Counted from the stretch's first letter, positions 1 to 7,413 are shown. The stretch: 10,759 bases of DNA from Sva-07 sp964592115 (GCA_964592115.1 CAZQCP010000109.1:1-10759), one strand, 5' to 3'. Translations and numbers: made by a program. The notes: generated from the letters alone by a model not told the origin.

Positions 1-87
1 CCCCTCGGTGTGCACCGGGGCGGTTGGTGTTGCTGGCTGCACCTCGTCGGGTTGGATCGGCTGGATGTCGGGCTGACTGTCGGACAT
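1..87 (-). CDS. N-terminal fragment of an unidentified protein (runs off the left edge)
   Basis: An ATG at 87-85 on the minus strand opens 29 codons without a stop up to the window edge. The visible residues begin MSDSQPDIQPIQPDEVQPAT and are rich in Pro, Gln, Asp and Thr, which looks like a disordered N-terminus. No domain is visible and I do not recognise the protein. A purine-rich AAAGGA lies only 3 nt before the ATG (91-96), a short but usable ribosome-binding spacing. The gene follows the phosphodiesterase stop at 129 by 41 nt in the same direction, so the two may be co-transcribed. The reading is supported only by the start context, the open frame and the position. Confidence 0.5.
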   Translation of the reverse strand, partial: MSDSQPDIQPIQPDEVQPATPTAPVHTEG

Positions 88-128
88 GGGTCCTTTCTAC
101 CCCTTCGGTCCTCGATCGGGTGCCGCGC

Positions 129-1250
129 TCACACGCCAGTGGCGAGGAGGGGAACGAGCACCTCGGCCGAGGTGAGCGAGCCGTGGCGGCAGATCAGCTC
201 GAACGGGCCGGTGTCGGCCGCCTCGTAGAAGCTCACCGGCTCGCGAGCCACGAGCGCCACGTCGCCGAGCCGGGAGCGCACCGACGGCGGCATCGATGCC
301 CCGAACCATCCTTCGTCGAGGGTCTGCTCCCTGGTCACCACCCACGCCACGTTGCCGACTTCGGCGCGGGCGACCTCGGCGACGCTGTCGGCGGCGCCCT
401 TGACGGTGTGCAGCCAGCGGAACCTGCCTTCGCCCGATTGCAACGTGACGCCGTTGAGCATCTCCCCCGATGGCTTGATGATGCGGTCACCGACGTCGAC
501 CTGGCCGTGGTCAGCGGTGACCACGAGGGCGGTCCCGGCGGGCAGCGCGGCGAGGATCGTGGCCACGAGCGCGTCCGCTGCTCGCAGCTCGGCCTCGTAG
601 TACGGGCCGAAGCCGCGCTCGTGGGCGATCTTGTCGATGCCGCCGTAGTAGCAGTAGACGAACTGCTCGCCGAACTCGATCTGGGCGCGAGCCTCGACGG
701 CGATCGACGACGGCGTCCGCCATCCGACGGGAATCGTGCCGCGCAGGTGGGCTTCGCTGAACGCCGACGACTGCAGCTCGGCGACGCTCACGACCGGGAC
801 CGCGTGCCCGAGGAACGGCGGGTACGGCTGCGCGTCTGCGGGCGGGTGGGAGCGACGCACCGCCTGGTCGCCGACGGTCCACCGCAACACGTTCACGACC
901 TCGCCGCCGAGCACGATGCGGTAGCCGACGAGGCCGTGTTCGGCCGGCGTCAGGCCGGTGGCGATCGACGTCAGCGCGGTGGCAGTCGTGGTCGGCGCCA
1001 CCGTGTGGATCGATCGGCCGTCCATCGCGGCGAGCGTCGGCAGCAGGTCGCGGTGCGCCTGCATCTGGTCCCAGCCGAGGCCGTCGAGCACCAGCACGAC
1101 CACCGCCTCGGCATCTGCGACGAGCGCGGGCATCCACTCCGGCACGCCCTTGCGCCACCCCGATGGACCGAGCAACGCCGGGATGATTCCCCGGACGTTG
1201 GCGCCGTTGTAGTCCGGAACGATGGGGTCGTCCGCGACGTGTGTGGTCAT
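129..1250 (-). CDS. Alkaline phosphatase superfamily protein, type I phosphodiesterase/nucleotide pyrophosphatase-like
   Basis: This is a 373-residue predicted metal-dependent phosphodiesterase/pyrophosphatase. The binuclear-metal signature is complete: D56 in VLVLDGLGWD, the Thr nucleophile in PTTTAT (T87-T89, probably T89 by analogy with NPP enzymes), D206 and H210 in GGIDKIAH, D247-H248 in TADHG, and H356 in CRHGS. No signal peptide or membrane segment is seen, so it is probably cytoplasmic. The substrate cannot be read from sequence. I chose the ATG at 1250 (MTTHVADDP) because family members usually start shortly before this point. An alternative ATG at 1292 would add 14 unusual residues with three Trp, but it has a GGAGG 10 nt upstream, so the start is not settled. 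The gene is divergent from the Rrf2 regulator, with 77 nt between starts. Confidence 0.88.
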   Translation of the reverse strand: MTTHVADDPIVPDYNGANVRGIIPALLGPSGWRKGVPEWMPALVADAEAVVVLVLDGLGWDQMQAHRDLLPTLAAMDGRSIHTVAPTTTATALTSIATGLTPAEHGLVGYRIVLGGEVVNVLRWTVGDQAVRRSHPPADAQPYPPFLGHAVPVVSVAELQSSAFSEAHLRGTIPVGWRTPSSIAVEARAQIEFGEQFVYCYYGGIDKIAHERGFGPYYEAELRAADALVATILAALPAGTALVVTADHGQVDVGDRIIKPSGEMLNGVTLQSGEGRFRWLHTVKGAADSVAEVARAEVGNVAWVVTREQTLDEGWFGASMPPSVRSRLGDVALVAREPVSFYEAADTGPFELICRHGSLTSAEVLVPLLATGV

Positions 1251-1295
1251 ATCCCACGAAGTCCACCACACTTGGCACCCCGCGACGAACATCGC

Positions 1296-1327
1296 CGAAA
1301 CGCCTCCAGGCGGTACGGTTCCTCCTC
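1296..1327 (+). promoter_or_regulatory. Putative promoter of the Rrf2 gene with a short inverted repeat
   Basis: TACGGT at 1314-1319 matches the actinobacterial -10 form and lies 8 nt before the GTG at 1328, so the transcript would be leaderless or nearly so. No Shine-Dalgarno sequence precedes that GTG. Just upstream is a small inverted repeat, CGCCT-cc-AGGCG (1301-1312), where a self-regulating Rrf2 dimer could bind. I see no convincing -35. The assignment is inference. Confidence 0.35.
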
Positions 1328-1762
1328 GTGCGCATCTCGACCCGCGGTGACTATGCGTGCCGCGCCCTGCTCTCGCTGGCGTTGCACGCCGACGAAGGCG
1401 GTCCCACGTCGGTGCGCGACATCGCCGAACGCACCGCGCTCCCCCAGCCGTACCTGGAGCAGATCCTCCTCGCCCTCAAGGGCGCGGGGCTGGTCAAGTC
1501 CAAGCGCGGCGTCGGCGGCGGCTACGTGTTGTCACGCTCCCCCGAAGAGATCCGCCTGTCGGAGATCGTGTCTGCCGTGGACGGTCCGATCACGCTCGGC
1601 GACTTCGGCCAGCCGCATCAAGACGGTGCCTGCGACCACGAGGGCCAGTGTGTCCTGCTGGCGATCTGGGACCAGGCGGGCACCCACATGCGCCACTACC
1701 TCGAGGGCTACACGCTCGCCGGCATCGCCAACATCGCCCGCGGCGACGCTCCCTGGCCGTAA
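1328..1762 (+). CDS. Rrf2 family winged-helix transcriptional regulator (IscR/NsrR-like)
   Basis: This is a 144-residue Rrf2-type regulator starting at a GTG (VRISTRGDYACRALLSLALH). The N-terminal start, the recognition region ALPQPYLEQILLALKGAGLV (residues 37-56) and the wing KRGVGGGYVLSRSPEEIRLSEIV (59-81) are typical of the family, as is the length. Many Rrf2 proteins bind a [2Fe-2S] or [4Fe-4S] cluster through three cysteines at six-residue steps. Here only the last two remain, C102 and C108; the first position is P96 with H97 beside it. H104 lies between the cysteines. C11 is in the DNA-binding helix. It may sense iron-sulfur, redox or NO status with altered ligation, or lack a cluster. 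It is divergent from the phosphodiesterase, which may be a target. An in-frame ATG at 1241 exists but would overlap the divergent gene and adds non-family sequence. Confidence 0.9.
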   Translation: MRISTRGDYACRALLSLALHADEGGPTSVRDIAERTALPQPYLEQILLALKGAGLVKSKRGVGGGYVLSRSPEEIRLSEIVSAVDGPITLGDFGQPHQDGACDHEGQCVLLAIWDQAGTHMRHYLEGYTLAGIANIARGDAPWP

Positions 1763-1792
1763 CGACTTGTCGGGCCGTAACGACTTGTCGGG
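1757..1792. repeat. Perfect 18-bp tandem duplication at the 3' end of the Rrf2 gene
   Basis: CCGTAACGACTTGTCGGG occurs twice head to tail (1757-1774 and 1775-1792) with no mismatch. The first copy contains the Rrf2 stop codon TAA (1760-1762), so the second copy places an identical TAA 18 nt downstream in the same frame. The unit also supplies the left arm of the hairpin described at 1786-1836. Confidence 0.85.
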
Positions 1793-1836
1793 CCTCACTA
1801 CCAGCGTGTGGTGGGGACCTGCTGGTCGGCCCGACA
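1786..1836. terminator. Large hairpin between convergent genes, candidate bidirectional terminator
   Basis: TGTCGGGCC (1786-1794) pairs with GGCCCGACA (1828-1836), and inside it ACCAGC (1800-1805) pairs with GCTGGT (1821-1826) across a 15-nt loop. This gives two stacked stems of 9 and 6 bp separated by a small asymmetric bulge. The TGTCGGGCC arm is duplicated at 1768-1776, so two alternative pairings exist. No T tract follows on either strand, as is common in GC-rich actinobacteria. The position between the ends of rrf2 and rluD favours a shared terminator. Confidence 0.55.
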
Positions 1837-1880
1837 CCAGGCTGGCTCGCTGGCGCTCGCGGCGCCGGCGCGCCCGATCG

Positions 1881-2801
1881 TTACGGCGCTGCCTGGTCGA
1901 GCCAGGACTGGAGATCGGGGGCGAGGGGGCTCGTGAACGTGACGCGTTCGCCGCTGGTGGGATGCTCGAAGGCGAGCTCGGCGGCGTGGAGGAACGGGCG
2001 GGTCAGGCCGAGCACCGGGCGGCGCTGGCCGTAGGTGGCGTCACCGACGAGGGGGTGGCCGATCGAGGTCAGGTGCACACGGATCTGGTGTGTGCGACCG
2101 GTCTCGAGGCGACACTCGAGTCGCGAGACCACGGCCGGGGTCGAGTACGTGCCGATCACCCGATAGTCGGTGCGGGCGTGGCGGCCGCCGGACACGACGG
2201 CCATCTTCAACGGGTCGCCGCGATCGCGCCCGATCGGCGCGTCGATGATCCCGTGCGGCGCCTCGGGAACCCCCCACACGAGCGCGTCGTAGCGCCGCGT
2301 GGCGCTGTGGTCGGCGAACTGATCGATCAGGTACGCCGCGGCTTCGTCCGTGCGGGCCACCACGAGCAGGCCCGAGCTGCCGGCGTCGAGGCGATGGACG
2401 ATCCCGGGTCGCACCGGATCGCCGCCCACGCCGGAGAGGTCCGGGTAGCGCGCCAGGAGACCGCTCACGAGCGTGCCGCCCTGGTTCCCGGCGCCAGGGT
2501 GGACGACGAGGCCGGCCGGCTTGTCGACGACGATCACCGCGTCGTCCTCGTACACGACACCGAAGTCGACGTCCGCGTCAGCCTGAGGCAACACGGGCTC
2601 CGGAAGGGCACCTGGGTCGATCTCGACGACCTGTCCCTCTTCGAGGCGGACCTTTCCCGCGGCCGCAGGGTGGCCGTCGACACGTACAGCACCGTTGTCG
2701 ATCATCGTCGCCGCATCGGCGCGGCTGACGTCGGCGATCAGGGCGACGATGCGGTCGAGGCGCTCCCCCGCCAAGGCCGCGGGGACGGACTCGACGATCA
2801 T
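1881..2801 (-). CDS. rluD: RluA/RluD family 23S rRNA pseudouridine synthase
   Basis: This is a 306-residue pseudouridine synthase. Residues about 11-60 form an S4-type RNA-binding domain (ERLDRIVALIADVSRADAAT). The catalytic domain begins near residue 80 (VVYEDDAVIVVDKPAGLVVHPG). The catalytic loop is HRLDAGSSGLLVVAR, with D139 the expected catalytic aspartate. Most family members read TSG where this has SSG, a conservative change. The RLETGRTHQIRVHL motif and the LVGDATYG segment follow in the usual order. Family knowledge predicts uridine isomerisation in 23S rRNA (RluD modifies the helix 69 region), but the exact target site is not readable here. The ATG at 2801 overlaps the lspA stop in ATGA, which fixes the start and suggests translational coupling. 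Confidence 0.93.
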   Translation of the reverse strand: MIVESVPAALAGERLDRIVALIADVSRADAATMIDNGAVRVDGHPAAAGKVRLEEGQVVEIDPGALPEPVLPQADADVDFGVVYEDDAVIVVDKPAGLVVHPGAGNQGGTLVSGLLARYPDLSGVGGDPVRPGIVHRLDAGSSGLLVVARTDEAAAYLIDQFADHSATRRYDALVWGVPEAPHGIIDAPIGRDRGDPLKMAVVSGGRHARTDYRVIGTYSTPAVVSRLECRLETGRTHQIRVHLTSIGHPLVGDATYGQRRPVLGLTRPFLHAAELAFEHPTSGERVTFTSPLAPDLQSWLDQAAP

Positions 2802-3274
2802 GCCGGCTCCGCGCGTCGCGCGCTGAGGACACTGCCGAGGATCAAGAGCACGGCGCCCACGTTCACACAGATGTCGGCGACATTGAAGATCGGAAACCAC
2901 TGGAAGTCGATGAAGTCGACGACTGCGCCGCGCAGCCATGCGTCACCGCGGAACAGCCGATCGATGAGGTTTCCCGCCGCACCGCCGATCAGGAGACCCA
3001 TGCCGATCGTGCTCAGCCGGCTCGTCTCGTTGCGTAAGGACGCCAGCAGGAACACGATGACCAAGGTGGCCACGACGCCGATCACCGGGCCGAACCCGGT
3101 GCCTTGGCCGAACGCCATCCCGTTGTTGAACGCCAAGTTGAGCTGCAGTGTCCAGAACAGCTCGATGGTTCGATCGGACAGCTCGTTGACCGCCCAGTGC
3201 TTGGTCAGCTGGTCGATCACGACCACGACCATGGCGATCACTACGGGGACCCGCCAAGTACGGAGGGCGGGCAT
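2798..3274 (-). CDS. lspA: Lipoprotein signal peptidase (signal peptidase II)
   Basis: This 158-residue membrane aspartic protease cleaves the signal peptide from diacylglyceryl-modified prolipoproteins. Four hydrophobic segments are visible (about 9-21, 62-80, 88-100 and 135-150). Family motifs are present: D21 in VVIDQLTK, NLAFNNGMAFG (46-56), GNLIDRL (D105), VVDFIDF (D120) and FNVADICVNVG (D134). The aspartates of the VVDF and NVAD motifs are the usual catalytic pair. Length is normal. The ATG at 3274 sits 5 nt after the stop of the DksA-like gene with no clear Shine-Dalgarno sequence, so translation probably depends on re-initiation. The 3' end overlaps rluD by 4 nt, and lspA-rluD pairing is widespread in bacteria. 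Confidence 0.97.
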   Translation of the reverse strand: MPALRTWRVPVVIAMVVVVIDQLTKHWAVNELSDRTIELFWTLQLNLAFNNGMAFGQGTGFGPVIGVVATLVIVFLLASLRNETSRLSTIGMGLLIGGAAGNLIDRLFRGDAWLRGAVVDFIDFQWFPIFNVADICVNVGAVLLILGSVLSARRAEPA

Positions 3275-3279
3275 CAGGC

Positions 3280-4240
3280 TCAGCGCGGGCCGGCGCCGCT
3301 GACCTTTTCAGCGGCCAGCACGGTGGTCTCGGGGATTGCCTCGAGACGCTCGCGCTGGATCGGGAGCCCGGAGACCTCCGAGTAGCCGTACGTGCCGGCC
3401 TCGATGCGCTCCAGGGCGGCATCGATCTCGAGGATCGTCTGACGAGCCTGGGTCGACAGCACGCGGTCGAGGTCGCGTTGCACGACCATCGTGTCGCCCT
3501 CGCCGCCCTCGTCGTCGAATTGCACGTCGCCCATCTCGCCGTCTTCGATGAGGCTCGTCGCCTCGTCTTCGAGGCGCGTCGCCCGGGCGAGCTCGGCCTT
3601 GCGGCGGGCGAGCAACTCGTCGCGCTGTGCCTTGAGGAACTTCACGTCGAAGTCCTTCGTGTAAGCGATGCCGTCTTTCGTGTGACCCCGTGGCGGTGGG
3701 ATCTCGTGGCGCTCGATGGTGGCATTCGACAGCAGCGACGATGTCGGCGAGCCGTTGCGCTTCGTCGGGGCCTTGGGTGATTGCTTGTCGGTCACGTTCT
3801 TCTTCGGGGGGGTCGAGGAGGTGGATGGGGACTTCTTCGCCGCGACCTTCGTCGCGGCCGGAGCCTTCTTCGCTGGTGCCTTCNNNNNNNNNNNNNNNNN
3901 NNNNNNNNNNNNNNNNNNNNNNNNNNNNNNNNNNNNNNNNNNNNNNNNNNNNNNNNNNNNNNNNNNNNNNNNNNNNNNNNNNNGCCTTCTTCGCTGGTGC
4001 CTTCGTCGCGGGGGCCTTCTTGGCCGGCGTCTTCTTCGCTGGCGTCTTCGCCGCCGGGGCCTTCTTCGCTGGCGTCTTCTTCGCTGGCGTCTTCTTCGCT
4101 GGCGCCTTCTTGGCCGGCGCCTTGGTGGCGGCTGGAGCCTTCTTCGCTGCGGGTGCCTTCTTTGCCGTCACCCGCTTGGCGGGCGTCTTCGACGCCGTCG
4201 CTTTCCCCGCGGCCGGGGCACTCTTCTTCGATGCAGCCAT
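3280..4240 (-). CDS. DksA/TraR-like protein with lysine/alanine-rich histone-like N-terminal repeats (contains an assembly gap)
   Basis: One gene is split by 100 N. It starts at the ATG at 4240 (MAASKKSAPAAGKATASKTP) behind GGAGGA 5 nt upstream. The N-terminal region is made of KAPAKK/KTPAKK pentapeptide repeats like histone H1 or the tail of mycobacterial HupB, and should bind DNA. The repeats resume after the gap (KAPAKKAPAATKVAAKKSPS) and lead in frame into a DksA-like part: a coiled coil over about 3440-3665, then YGYSEVSGLPI...RLEAIPETTVLAAEK (3304-3390). This keeps the DksA C-terminal framework, but the four zinc cysteines are S, S, L and E. Family knowledge suggests binding in the RNA polymerase secondary channel. 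The two sides are in frame only if the real gap is a multiple of 3, so the apparent frameshift comes from the 100-N placeholder. A related two-domain protein has, as I recall, been described in Streptomyces at the same locus. Confidence 0.85.
3884..3983. other. Assembly gap of 100 N inside a coding repeat
   Basis: Exactly 100 N are present, the conventional placeholder for a gap of unknown length. The 21 bases just left of it (3863-3883) are identical to the 21 bases just right of it (3984-4004), so the assembly broke within near-identical repeat units. The true sequence could be longer, or the two contigs may simply overlap by these 21 bases. Confidence 0.95.
3984..4169 (-). repeat. 15/18-bp coding tandem repeats (KAPAK/KTPAK units)
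   Basis: Read on the plus strand, about twelve units follow each other: nine of 15 bp (3984-4118; typical unit GTCTTCTTCGCTGGC), two of 18 bp (4119-4136 and 4137-4154) and a final diverged 15-bp unit (4155-4169). They encode KxPAK or KAPAAxK blocks of the histone-like domain. More units lie left of the assembly gap (about 3838-3883). Such arrays are prone to slippage and can vary in copy number between strains. Confidence 0.85.
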
Positions 4241-4251
4241 GGCAGTCCTCC
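4241..4251 (-). promoter_or_regulatory. Ribosome-binding site of the DksA-like gene
   Basis: GGAGGA on the minus strand (4251-4246) lies 5 nt before the ATG at 4240 and decides that start. The 46-nt spacer after ileS also holds TAGAGT (4276-4271), a possible -10 that would give a short leader, but no good -35 accompanies it. Confidence 0.6.
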
Positions 4252-4286
4252 GAGCGATGTGAAGCGCCGGACTCTACCGGACAGTC

Positions 4287-7200
4287 TCAGCGATCGACAG
4301 CCACCACCACGATGTCCGGTTCACGCGCCGCGACATCGCCGGCATCGTCGAGCTGATCGAGGCTCACCGACGTGGCCAACGTCTCGGCGGCGAGCAGCGA
4401 CTCGTGGGCACGGGCCGCCTCGATCCACGGCGCGGCACCGGTGACCGACAGTGCGATGCGGTCCGACACGGCGAGACCGGCGTCGCGACGGGCCTGTTGG
4501 ACGAGACGCACGAGATCGCGGGCACGACCTTCGACCTCGAGCTCGTCGGTCACCTCGGTGTCGAGGGCGACGACGCCCGAGTGCGCACCGAGACCGGCGC
4601 TGGCCTGATCGCCGGCGGCGACGAGCTCGAGCGTGTACTCGCCGTCGAGCAACTCCACCCCGCCGACGGTGACCGTGCGGCCCGCGGCGCCGTCGCTGAC
4701 GGTCCAGTCGCCCGACTTGTGCGCCTTGATCACCCGCTGCACGTCGCCACCGAGACGCGGGCCGAGCTTGGCCGGCACGAGCTGCAGGCGCTCGTCGGCG
4801 ACCGCCGCGAGGTCGGTCGTCAGTTCGACGTTGCGGACGTTCACCTCGTCGGCGATCACGTCGACGAAGCGCGCCAGACGCTCGGCGTCGGGTGCCGCCA
4901 CCGTCAGCGAGGCGAGCGGCAGGCGGACCCGGCGTCCGTGTGCCTTGCGCACCGACAGCGTTGCCGAGCACACGTCGCGCACCAGGTCCATCGTCTCCAC
5001 GAGATCGTCGTCGGCAGGAAGATCATCGACGTCAGGCCAGTCGGTGAGGTGCACGCTCTCCGGCGCACCGAGACCGGTGTGGATCTCTTCGGCCACGAGC
5101 GGCAGCAGCGGTGCGGCCACGCGGGTGAGCACGCTGAGCACGGTGTGCAGCGTGTCGATCGCGTCGTGGTCGCCCTCCCAGAAGCGATCGCGGCTGCGCC
5201 GTACGTACCAGTTGGTGAGCACGTCGAGGTAGTCGCGCACGTGGTGGCACGCGGCGTAGAGATCATGCGCGTCGAGGGCCACGGTGGTGTCGGCGACGAG
5301 CGTGCGCGTCTTGGCGAGCACGTAGCGGTCGAGGACGTTGTCCGAGTCGGTGCGCCACGTGCCCTGGTAGCCGGCGGCGTTGGCATACAGCGTGAGGAAG
5401 TACCACGAGTTCCACAGCGGCAACAGCACCTGGCGGACGGTGTCGCGCATGCCTTCCTCGGTGACCATCCCGTCGCCGCCGCGCAGGATCGACGACGACA
5501 GCAGGGACCAGCGCATGGCGTCGGCGCCGTGGCGGTCGAACATCGCCATCGGGTCGGGGTAGTTGTCGAGGCTCTTCGACATCTTGCGGCCGTCGTCGCC
5601 GAGCAGGATGCCGTGGCTGACGCAGTTGGCGAACGCCGGCCGGTCGAACAGCGCCGTCGCCAGCACGTGCAGCGTGTAGAACCAGCCGCGGGTCTGGCCG
5701 ATGTACTCGACGATGAAGTCGCCCGGGTAGTGGTGCTCGAACCAGTCGGTGTTCTCGAACGGGTAGTGCACCTGGGCGAAGGGCATCGAACCCGACTCGA
5801 ACCAGCAGTCGAGCACTTCGGGCACGCGGCGCATCATCGAGGCCCCGGTGGGATCGTCGGGGTTCGGGCGCACGAGCTCGTCGACGGAGGGCCGGTGCAG
5901 GTCGGTCACCTCCACGCCGAAGTCGGCCTGCAGCTCGGCGAGCGAGCCGTACACGTCGGTGCGCGGGTAGGCCGGATCGTCGCTCTGCCACACGGGGATC
6001 GGCGAACCCCAGAAGCGGTTGCGGCTGATCGACCAGTCGCGGGCGTTCGCCAGCCACTTGCCGAAGCTGCCGTCCTTCACGTGCGCCGGCTGCCAGGTGA
6101 TCTCCTGGTTCAGCTCGACCATCCGGTCGCGGAACTTCGTCACCTCGACGAACCACGACGAGATCGCCCGGTACACCAGCGGCTGGGCGCAGCGCCAGCA
6201 GTGCGGGTACGGGTGGTCGTAGGTGGCGTGGCGCAGCACGACGCCGCGCTCTTTGAGGGCGCGGATCACGTCGGGGTTGGCGTCGAACACGTGCTGGCCG
6301 GCCCAGTCGGTGACCTCGGACGTGTACTGGCCGTGCATGTCCATCGGGCAGATCGTGGGGATGCCGGCGGCATTGGAGACGACCTGGTCGTCCTCGCCGA
6401 ACCCGGGCGCCAAGTGGACGATGCCGGTGCCATCGTCGGTCGACACGAAGTCGGCGCCGAGCACCTGGAAGGCCTGCTCAGTCCCATACGTCGACGTATC
6501 GGCGAAGTAGTCGAACAGCGGCGTGTAGCGGCGTCCGACGAGCTCGGACCCCTGGAGCGTGCCGACGCGGGTCGCTTCGCCCAGTTCGGCCTCGTACGCA
6601 CCCAGCAGTGCCTCGGCGAGCACGTAGCGCACGCCTTCGAGCTCGACGACCGCGTAGTCGATCTCGGGACCGACGGCCAGTGCGAGGTTCGACGGCAACG
6701 TCCATGGCGTGGTCGTCCACGCCAGCACCCGCTCGCCCGTCTCCAGCTCGAACGCCACCGTGACGGCGGGATCTTGCCGGTCGCGGTACACGTCGTCCAT
6801 CCGCGTCTCGGTGTTGCTGAGCGGCGTCTCGCAGCGCCAGCAGTAGGCGAGGACGCGGAAGCCCTCGTAGATCAGGCCCTTGTCCCACAACGTCTTGAAC
6901 GCCCACATGACGCTCTCCATGTAGGTGAGGTCGAGGGTCTTGTAGTCGTTGTCGAAGTCGACCCAGCGCGCCTGGCGGGTGACGTAGTCGTGCCACTCGT
7001 CGGTGAACTGCAACACGCTGCGCCGGCAGGCGTCGTTGAACCTGTCGATGCCGAACGCGGCGATCGCCGGGTGGCCCGAGATGCCGAGCTCTTGTTCGGC
7101 CTTCAACTCGGCGGGCAGGCCGTGGCAGTCCCACCCGAAGCGGCGCTCGACGCGCTTGCCGCGCATCGTCTGGTAGCGGGGGATGGCGTCTTTGACGAAC

Positions 7201-7400
7201 CCGGTGAGCAGGTGGCCGTAGTGGGGCAACCCGTTGGCGAACGGAGGGCCGTCGTAGAACACGAACTCGTTGGCGCCGTTCTCCCCCGCCGGTCGCTGGT
7301 CGATCGACGCCTGGAACGTGTCGTCCTTGTCCCACCGCGCGAGGATCTCGCCTTCGAGCTGCGGGAAGTTCGGCCGGGGATCGACGTCGGGGTAGGCCAT
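4287..7400 (-). CDS. ileS: Isoleucyl-tRNA synthetase, type 2 (eukaryote-like)
   Basis: This is a 1037-residue class I aminoacyl-tRNA synthetase that charges tRNA-Ile. The HIGH motif is HYGH (residues 60-63, after DGPPFANGLP) and the KMSKS motif is KMSKS (606-610, before LDNYPD). The CP1 editing domain is complete, with WTTTPWTLPSNLAL near 228 and GIVHLAPGFGEDD near 326, so hydrolysis of Val-tRNA-Ile is expected. Two CWRC pairs (C187/C190 and C401/C404) correspond to the zinc site of the Thermus enzyme. The long C-terminal anticodon-binding region is intact. Length and motif style fit the type-2 group found in actinobacteria, which tends to tolerate mupirocin. The ATG at 7400 (MAYPDVDPRPNFPQLEGEIL) is chosen because the 68 codons upstream run through a non-coding repeat. 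Confidence 0.97.
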   Translation of the reverse strand: MAYPDVDPRPNFPQLEGEILARWDKDDTFQASIDQRPAGENGANEFVFYDGPPFANGLPHYGHLLTGFVKDAIPRYQTMRGKRVERRFGWDCHGLPAELKAEQELGISGHPAIAAFGIDRFNDACRRSVLQFTDEWHDYVTRQARWVDFDNDYKTLDLTYMESVMWAFKTLWDKGLIYEGFRVLAYCWRCETPLSNTETRMDDVYRDRQDPAVTVAFELETGERVLAWTTTPWTLPSNLALAVGPEIDYAVVELEGVRYVLAEALLGAYEAELGEATRVGTLQGSELVGRRYTPLFDYFADTSTYGTEQAFQVLGADFVSTDDGTGIVHLAPGFGEDDQVVSNAAGIPTICPMDMHGQYTSEVTDWAGQHVFDANPDVIRALKERGVVLRHATYDHPYPHCWRCAQPLVYRAISSWFVEVTKFRDRMVELNQEITWQPAHVKDGSFGKWLANARDWSISRNRFWGSPIPVWQSDDPAYPRTDVYGSLAELQADFGVEVTDLHRPSVDELVRPNPDDPTGASMMRRVPEVLDCWFESGSMPFAQVHYPFENTDWFEHHYPGDFIVEYIGQTRGWFYTLHVLATALFDRPAFANCVSHGILLGDDGRKMSKSLDNYPDPMAMFDRHGADAMRWSLLSSSILRGGDGMVTEEGMRDTVRQVLLPLWNSWYFLTLYANAAGYQGTWRTDSDNVLDRYVLAKTRTLVADTTVALDAHDLYAACHHVRDYLDVLTNWYVRRSRDRFWEGDHDAIDTLHTVLSVLTRVAAPLLPLVAEEIHTGLGAPESVHLTDWPDVDDLPADDDLVETMDLVRDVCSATLSVRKAHGRRVRLPLASLTVAAPDAERLARFVDVIADEVNVRNVELTTDLAAVADERLQLVPAKLGPRLGGDVQRVIKAHKSGDWTVSDGAAGRTVTVGGVELLDGEYTLELVAAGDQASAGLGAHSGVVALDTEVTDELEVEGRARDLVRLVQQARRDAGLAVSDRIALSVTGAAPWIEAARAHESLLAAETLATSVSLDQLDDAGDVAAREPDIVVVAVDR

Positions 7401-7413
7401 CGAAACGATGCTA
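7401..7413 (-). promoter_or_regulatory. Putative -10 element for a leaderless ileS transcript
   Basis: TAGCAT (7413-7408, minus strand) ends 7 nt before the ileS ATG, which would put transcription start at about 7401-7400. There is no Shine-Dalgarno sequence at the ATG, consistent with leaderless initiation. No -35 is evident. No T-box antiterminator core was found in the 242 nt upstream, although actinobacterial ileS genes often carry a T-box. Confidence 0.35.

Noticed and set aside
24..3302. Open frame of more than 1000 codons on the plus strand
   Set aside because: It is antisense to the phosphodiesterase, rluD and lspA and crosses the rrf2 gene in another frame. Its translation is Arg/His/Asp/Val-rich with no domains; long antisense frames are expected at this GC content.
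3280..3795. Separate 171-codon DksA-like gene starting with GTG at 3795
   Set aside because: The same frame continues upstream into the lysine-rich repeats up to the N gap without a stop, and there is no ribosome-binding site before the GTG.
3984..4169. Regular short repeats considered as a CRISPR-like array
   Set aside because: The units are contiguous, without spacers, in frame, and encode the KAPAK repeats of a protein.
3308..4240. Reading straight through the 100 N as one 310-codon frame
   Set aside because: After the gap this frame gives EGTSEEGSGRDEGRGEE and loses all DksA similarity; the shift arises from the arbitrary N count.
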